Shown: positions 6,634 through 10,152 of the stretch, one piece after another | Layout: every line of letters begins with the position of its first letter | Numbering within the stretch: the stretch's first letter is position 1 | NCBI GenBank assembly: GCA_000433135.1 | Contig: HF991997.1 | Span: forward strand, 1 to 10,152 | Length of the DNA stretch: 10,152 bases | Origin: Clostridium sp. CAG:921 | GTDB lineage: Bacteria > Bacillota > Clostridia > TANB77 > CAG-465 | Reading direction: 5' to 3' | Translations under genes and position numbers: made by a program | Notes under the pieces: generated by a model | Database searches by the model: none | What the model was told of the DNA's origin: nothing | Seen by the model: the letters and a program-made list of their open reading frames with translations, nothing else

Positions 6634-6662
6634 TTGACAATATAATATTAGGATGATATAAT
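6634..6662 (+). promoter_or_regulatory. Consensus extended -10 sigma-A promoter for the 260-aa gene
   Basis: TTGACA (6634-6639), a 17-nt spacer and TATAAT (6657-6662) match consensus exactly, with TG one base before the -10. The leader would be about 45 nt. The -35 box sits within a small inverted repeat, ATTGT-TG-ACAAT (6630-6641), which is too short to call an operator. Confidence 0.9.
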
Positions 6663-6712
6663 AATTAACATAAATTACATTACCAAGATTTTAATAAAGG
6701 GAGGATATTATT

Positions 6713-7495
6713 ATGTTGAATTATGAGCAACTATTTACTGATGTAGTTACAAGTAGGAAAGAGGTCCCGTTAAAGGATGATGACGAGTTTTACAGTCTTT
6801 CTGATATAATAAGTGAGACAGTAAGAAGATATATGACATTAAAGCTAAAACTTGAGCGTTGTCAAATCACTTTGAGAAATGCTATTAAGAACTCTACTTC
6901 ACTTGGAAATAAAGTAAGAGTTGGGTTAAGCTATAATAGATTATCAGATACTGTTTTGCTTCTAGTTGAAAATACTCAGAAAGAGTATAAGATGGTTATT
7001 TCAAACCAATATGAGGTTGTAGAGTCATCTGTAAATCGGTTAAAAGAAGGATTTCCTGGGTTCCTTAAAAAAAGAAAGTCAAGAAGTGTCTATGGAGAAG
7101 TACTAAGTGAAATTTTGGAGTGCTTCGTAGTTACAGTTGGAAATAAAGTGTTTGAGCTTTTTGAGAAAATGTCACCTGCTGATATTGCTTTCTTTACGGG
7201 ATATTCAGTGGAAGAACACTATATCAAACTACTTTATGAACCTCATACTTTTTTATCTAGTGATGCTTTGTTTTTCCATTTGGTATATACAACGCCAAAT
7301 GGTAACAAAATCAACATTGAATATAACATTGATATATTCGATAATTACTTCAAGGTAAAAAAAGTAGAAAGGAGACAAAGCTCTAATAATCCTAAATTTA
7401 AACTGTTAGATGACTGGCTTTCTGTAAATGAGGAAAGAATTTTAAATGATATATTATTTAGAAAAAGCTCATTCACATTTAAGTTTTTAGAGTAA
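6713..7495 (+). CDS. Unrecognised 260-aa protein
   Basis: I do not recognise this protein. It is soluble, with no signal peptide, membrane helix or known catalytic motif. An acidic start (KDDDEFYSLSDIISETVRRY) leads into a helical stretch. Alternating hydrophobic segments follow (KVRVGLSYNRLSDTVLLLVEN, NKINIEYNIDIFDNYFKVKKVE), suggesting a mixed alpha/beta fold. A basic patch, KKRKSR, lies near residue 120. The ATG follows AAGGGAGG at 8-nt spacing, an excellent start. By eye, codon use favours GAG and AGG/CGT more than the flanking prfB and recD2 genes. It has its own consensus promoter and a hairpin terminator, so it is a single-gene unit between the HAD-like gene and recD2. The gene is very likely real; its function is unknown. 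Confidence 0.8.
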   Translation: MLNYEQLFTDVVTSRKEVPLKDDDEFYSLSDIISETVRRYMTLKLKLERCQITLRNAIKNSTSLGNKVRVGLSYNRLSDTVLLLVENTQKEYKMVISNQYEVVESSVNRLKEGFPGFLKKRKSRSVYGEVLSEILECFVVTVGNKVFELFEKMSPADIAFFTGYSVEEHYIKLLYEPHTFLSSDALFFHLVYTTPNGNKINIEYNIDIFDNYFKVKKVERRQSSNNPKFKLLDDWLSVNEERILNDILFRKSSFTFKFLE

Positions 7496-7510
7496 TTTAG
7501 AGTAATTTAG
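7491..7510 (+). repeat. Tandem 10-bp duplication at a stop codon
   Basis: AGTAATTTAG occurs twice in direct succession (7491-7500 and 7501-7510), with a degenerate third start after it. The first copy holds the TAA stop of the 260-aa gene. The duplication places a second in-frame stop (TAG, 7508-7510) five codons downstream. It looks like a simple replication-slippage event. Confidence 0.7.
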
Positions 7511-7526
7511 AATAATATTTTAATAA

Positions 7527-7560
7527 GAGGTTTGCAATTACATATTGCAAGCCTCATTTT
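7527..7560 (+). terminator. Intrinsic terminator of the 260-aa gene
   Basis: The arm at 7527-7538 (GAGGTTTGCAAT) pairs with 7544-7555 (ATTGCAAGCCTC): 12 bp with one G-U pair and a 5-nt loop. The following tail is A then four Ts, a weak U-tract, so termination may be partial. Confidence 0.7.
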
Positions 7561-7616
7561 GATGTAAAACTAAATAATTATTAAAACTTTAAAGAGAAAA
7601 TGAAAAAAATAAATGA

Positions 7617-7645
7617 AAGCAAAAGAACCAATGTTTCTTTTGCTT
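7617..7645. repeat. Perfect inverted repeat upstream of recD2
   Basis: AAGCAAAAGAA (7617-7627) and TTCTTTTGCTT (7635-7645) form a perfect 11-bp inverted repeat around a 7-nt loop. It lies 2 nt upstream of the proposed recD2 -35 box. There is no U-run beyond the stem, so a second terminator or a regulatory site are both possible. Confidence 0.5.
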
Positions 7646-7647
7646 CC

Positions 7648-7676
7648 TTGCTTATTGTATAAAATTGGTGTATAAT
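7648..7676 (+). promoter_or_regulatory. Probable sigma-A promoter for recD2
   Basis: TATAAT (7671-7676) is exact, and TTGCTT (7648-7653) at 17-nt spacing is a weak -35 box with three of six matches. Transcription would begin near 7682, which places the ATG at 7679 before or at the transcript start and supports a downstream recD2 start. Confidence 0.6.
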
Positions 7677-7717
7677 TAATGAAGAATTTTTATTATAGTT
7701 TTAGAATGGAGATAAGA

Positions 7718-9904
7718 ATGATTATACAAGGTAGGATTTCAACAATAATATTTAAAAATGAAGATAATGATTGGACAGTTATGTTAGTAAAACTAAGTGA
7801 AGGATATATAACTGCTGTTGGAAGTTCTCAAGGATTAGATGTAGGAGATGAGATTGAACTTGATGGCGAGGAAAGTTTGCATAAAGTATACGGTAAACAA
7901 TTTAAGTTTAGTACATATAAAAAAATATTACCAACAAGTGATGTTGCACTTGTACAGTATATATCTGAAAATGTCAAAGGAATTGGAAAAAAAACAGCAA
8001 AAAGAATTATAGAAAAATTTGGAAAAGATACAATAGATGTAATTAGATATGAACCTTCAAAACTAAGTGAAATAAAAGGAATAAATAGTGACAAGATAGA
8101 TGAGTTAAACACATTTTTTTTAGAAGAATGGGAAAAGTGGAATACGGTAGAATATTTGAGTAAATTTAGTATACCAGCAATTACCGCTACCAAAATTTTT
8201 CAAATATTAGGGAAAGACACAATAAATATTATAAAAGAAAATCCATATAGTTTATTAAAATTTGTGAAAAAAATAGAATTTAAACTAGTAGATAAAATTG
8301 CTATGAGTATTGGAATTACATTGGATAATGATGATAGAATTAATTCGGGTATTATTTATGCAATTAATACTATAACAGAGTTTGGACATACTTGTATAGA
8401 AAAAGAAATTTTAGTTAAATATTCTGCTGATATATTAAATGTAAGCACAAGCAATATTGAAAATGGTATATCAAGATTAATTTTTCAAAATTTATTATAT
8501 TTACAAAATATAAATGAAACTGAGTATGTATTTAGAAAAAGTTTTTACCTTGCCGAAGAAAATATTGCAGAGGGAATAGTAAAATTATCACTTAATAGTA
8601 CAAGCTATGTAAATTATAGTAAACAAATAGAAGAAGTAAGTAAGAAAAATAGTCTAGTTTTATCTGATGAGCAAAAAGAAGCAATATCTAGTTGTTTAAA
8701 TCATAATATTTCAGTAATTACTGGTGGGCCAGGTACAGGAAAGACCACAATTATAAAATGTGTTATAGACATATTGGAAAAAATGCAAAAAAAATATGTA
8801 CTTTGTGCACCAACTGGAAGAGCAGCAAAAAGAATTAAAGAAACTACTGGTAAAGAGGCCAAAACGTTACATAGATTATTAGAAATTACAAAATTAGATG
8901 ATAATGATATAGATAGTTATTATGATTGCATTGTTGCAAACATCGAAGCGGATATAGTTATTATTGATGAGGCTTCAATGATAGATTGTATGATGATGAA
9001 CAATTTATTTAAAGCTTTAAAATCAAATACTAAAGTTGTTATGGTAGGAGATGTTGATCAGTTGCCTTCTGTTGGGCCTGGTAGCGTTTTAAAAGATGTA
9101 ATAGAATCTGATGTGGTAAATGTTGTAAAGTTAAAACAAATTTATAGGCAAAGTGCTATGAGTGACATTATATTAAATGCTCATAGAGTTAATGAAGGTA
9201 AATATCCTGAATTTAAAACAAAGGATACAGATATGTATTTTATAAAGACGGAAAGCATTGAATCAACACTTAGTGAAATATCATCATTAATTTCATCAAG
9301 ACTTGAAAAATTTGCAAATTTGAATGTAAAAAAAGATTTACAGATTTTGACTCCAATGAAAAAAACTTCACTTGGTACTATTGAATTAAATTCATTTGTA
9401 CAGAGAATATTAAATCCTAAAAAGGATGGCGTTAATGAAAAAGAATTTGGTGGAAAAATATTTAGGGTTGGAGATAAAGTTATGCAAACTATAAATAATT
9501 ACGATAAAAAATTCTCGATAGGTGGTGAATTTTTTGATGGAATCTATAATGGCGATATTGGTTATGTAAAAAGTATTGATAATCTTAATAAAAAAATGAT
9601 TGTACTTTTTGATGAAGAAAAAGAGGTAGAGTATGAATTTGATGAACTCGAGCAACTTGAATTAGCTTATGCTATCACGATACATAAGTCACAAGGAAGT
9701 GAGTTTGATTATGTTATTTTGCCACTTTATGTTGGATATCAAAAATTATTTACTCGTAATTTGCTATATACGGCTATGACTAGAGCAAAAAAAATGTTGA
9801 TTATAATTGGAAGTAAAAATATAATAAATTATATGACACAAAATGTGGAATCAAAAAATAGGAAAACTGGACTAAAAGAAAAAATTATCTCTAAATTGAT
9901 CTAA
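7718..9904 (+). CDS. recD2: RecD2-type ATP-dependent 5'-3' DNA helicase
   Basis: A 728-aa superfamily 1B helicase of the RecD2/YrrC type, which works without RecBC and is linked to repair and replication-fork maintenance. An OB-like N-terminal domain starts MIIQGRISTIIFKNEDNDWTV. A helix-hairpin-helix segment, KGIGKKTAKRI, lies at residues 87-97. Walker A GGPGTGKTT is at 336-344, Walker B DEA at 417-419, GDVDQLPSVGPG at 444-455, IYRQ near 475, HKSQGSE at 656-662 and YTAMTRAK at 684-691. All main helicase motifs are intact, and the length suits the family. Start choice: ATGs occur at 7679, 7706 and 7718. The first is at the predicted transcription start with no ribosome binding site, while 7718 follows TGGAGA and gives the usual family N-terminus. 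Confidence 0.95.
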   Translation: MIIQGRISTIIFKNEDNDWTVMLVKLSEGYITAVGSSQGLDVGDEIELDGEESLHKVYGKQFKFSTYKKILPTSDVALVQYISENVKGIGKKTAKRIIEKFGKDTIDVIRYEPSKLSEIKGINSDKIDELNTFFLEEWEKWNTVEYLSKFSIPAITATKIFQILGKDTINIIKENPYSLLKFVKKIEFKLVDKIAMSIGITLDNDDRINSGIIYAINTITEFGHTCIEKEILVKYSADILNVSTSNIENGISRLIFQNLLYLQNINETEYVFRKSFYLAEENIAEGIVKLSLNSTSYVNYSKQIEEVSKKNSLVLSDEQKEAISSCLNHNISVITGGPGTGKTTIIKCVIDILEKMQKKYVLCAPTGRAAKRIKETTGKEAKTLHRLLEITKLDDNDIDSYYDCIVANIEADIVIIDEASMIDCMMMNNLFKALKSNTKVVMVGDVDQLPSVGPGSVLKDVIESDVVNVVKLKQIYRQSAMSDIILNAHRVNEGKYPEFKTKDTDMYFIKTESIESTLSEISSLISSRLEKFANLNVKKDLQILTPMKKTSLGTIELNSFVQRILNPKKDGVNEKEFGGKIFRVGDKVMQTINNYDKKFSIGGEFFDGIYNGDIGYVKSIDNLNKKMIVLFDEEKEVEYEFDELEQLELAYAITIHKSQGSEFDYVILPLYVGYQKLFTRNLLYTAMTRAKKMLIIIGSKNIINYMTQNVESKNRKTGLKEKIISKLI

Positions 9905-10005
9905 ACTTTGCTTTTGATAGGCATTATATTATAAGTATTTGTGATTAAATATAGAAATGTAGAATTTTTTTACTAGCTAAGAATATACATTTTTTGGGAA
10001 TGTTG

Positions 10006-10034
10006 TTTACATATCATTTTTATTGTGGTATAAT
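10006..10034 (+). promoter_or_regulatory. Probable sigma-A promoter for the last gene
   Basis: TTTACA (10006-10011, five of six matches), a 17-nt spacer and TATAAT (10029-10034). The expected leader is about 48 nt to the ATG at 10089. It indicates a transcription unit separate from recD2. Confidence 0.8.
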
Positions 10035-10088
10035 AAACTGAATTTAAATTTTATTGAACTTAAATAAGTAATCGAGGAGGTAAATATT

Positions 10089-10152
10089 ATGCTGGAAAGA
10101 AAAATGGAGGATATTAATCCTAAAGGAACTATTGATGTAGTTGTAAATGAAA
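10089..10152 (+). CDS. Start of an unidentified gene (cut by window end)
   Basis: The ATG at 10089 follows GAGGAGGT (10074-10081) at 7-nt spacing and a good promoter, so this is very probably a genuine start. Only 21 complete codons are visible; the product begins MLERKMEDINPKGTIDVVVN. There is no signal peptide or recognisable motif in this fragment. I do not assign a family. Confidence 0.75.
   Translation, partial: MLERKMEDINPKGTIDVVVNE

Noticed and set aside
6630..6641. Small inverted repeat ATTGT-TG-ACAAT over the -35 box as an operator
   Set aside because: Arms of 5 bp that include the -35 consensus itself are expected by chance in AT-rich DNA.
7137..7358. 73-aa plus-strand frame inside the 260-aa gene
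   Set aside because: It is out-of-frame, has no ribosome binding site, and is nested in a gene with strong start signals.
7828..8193. Minus-strand open frames inside recD2 (also 9410-9655)
   Set aside because: They are antisense shadows of a fully conserved helicase gene and lack start signals.
9955..9995. Terminator after recD2 (AAATGTA pairing with TACATTT, followed by Ts)
   Set aside because: The stem is only 7 A/T-rich base pairs around a 24-nt loop, too weak to report. No better candidate was seen in 9905-10005.

Overview
The window is AT-rich DNA that looks like the chromosome of a low-GC Gram-positive bacterium, most likely class Clostridia. This rests on the strongly A/T-ending codons, strong GGAGG-type ribosome binding sites, textbook sigma-A promoters, U-tailed hairpin terminators, and a Clostridia-type gene set: a DUF512 radical-SAM protein with a PDZ domain, an RluA-family synthase without an S4 domain, RF2 and RecD2. 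I cannot name the genus. I see no rRNA, tRNA, CRISPR array, insertion sequence or prophage structural gene.

Layout. (1) 1-860: the 3' end of argS (arginyl-tRNA synthetase), closed by its own hairpin and then by a second hairpin that can serve both strands. (2) 893-1993, minus strand: a two-gene unit made of an unrecognised 238-aa protein followed by a small DUF1294 membrane protein. A perfect TTGACA-17-TATAAT promoter drives it, and a perfect inverted repeat lies just upstream. (3) 2130-5820, plus strand: rpmF (ribosomal protein L32), its terminator, then a tightly packed set of a DUF512 radical-SAM protein, an RluA-family pseudouridine synthase and prfB (peptide chain release factor 2), ended by a long hairpin. 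(4) 5822-6561: a divergent HAD-family protein with its own perfect promoter. (5) 6634-7556: an unrecognised 260-aa protein, again with its own perfect promoter and a hairpin terminator. (6) 7648-9904: recD2 (RecD-like 5'-3' DNA helicase). (7) 10006-end: a promoter, a strong ribosome binding site and the first 21 codons of an unidentified gene.

How the genes relate. The conserved genes serve translation (argS, rpmF, rluA-like, prfB) and DNA repair (recD2). The rpmF-to-prfB stretch appears to be one transcription unit with partial termination after rpmF, because no second promoter is evident and the DUF512 ribosome binding site begins 6 nt after the terminator U-run. Between the conserved blocks sit three poorly conserved or unrecognised genes (1193-1909, 5929-6561, 6713-7495), each with its own near-ideal promoter.

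The most notable point is the start of the DUF512 gene. Its PDZ-coding 5' part is intact and in frame, with an ideal Shine-Dalgarno sequence, but no ATG, GTG or TTG is available. The only codon at the right place is ATA (2485-2487). Either this gene uses an AUA initiation codon or the base is a mutation or sequencing error. I found no convincing evidence of a wholly new multi-gene system.
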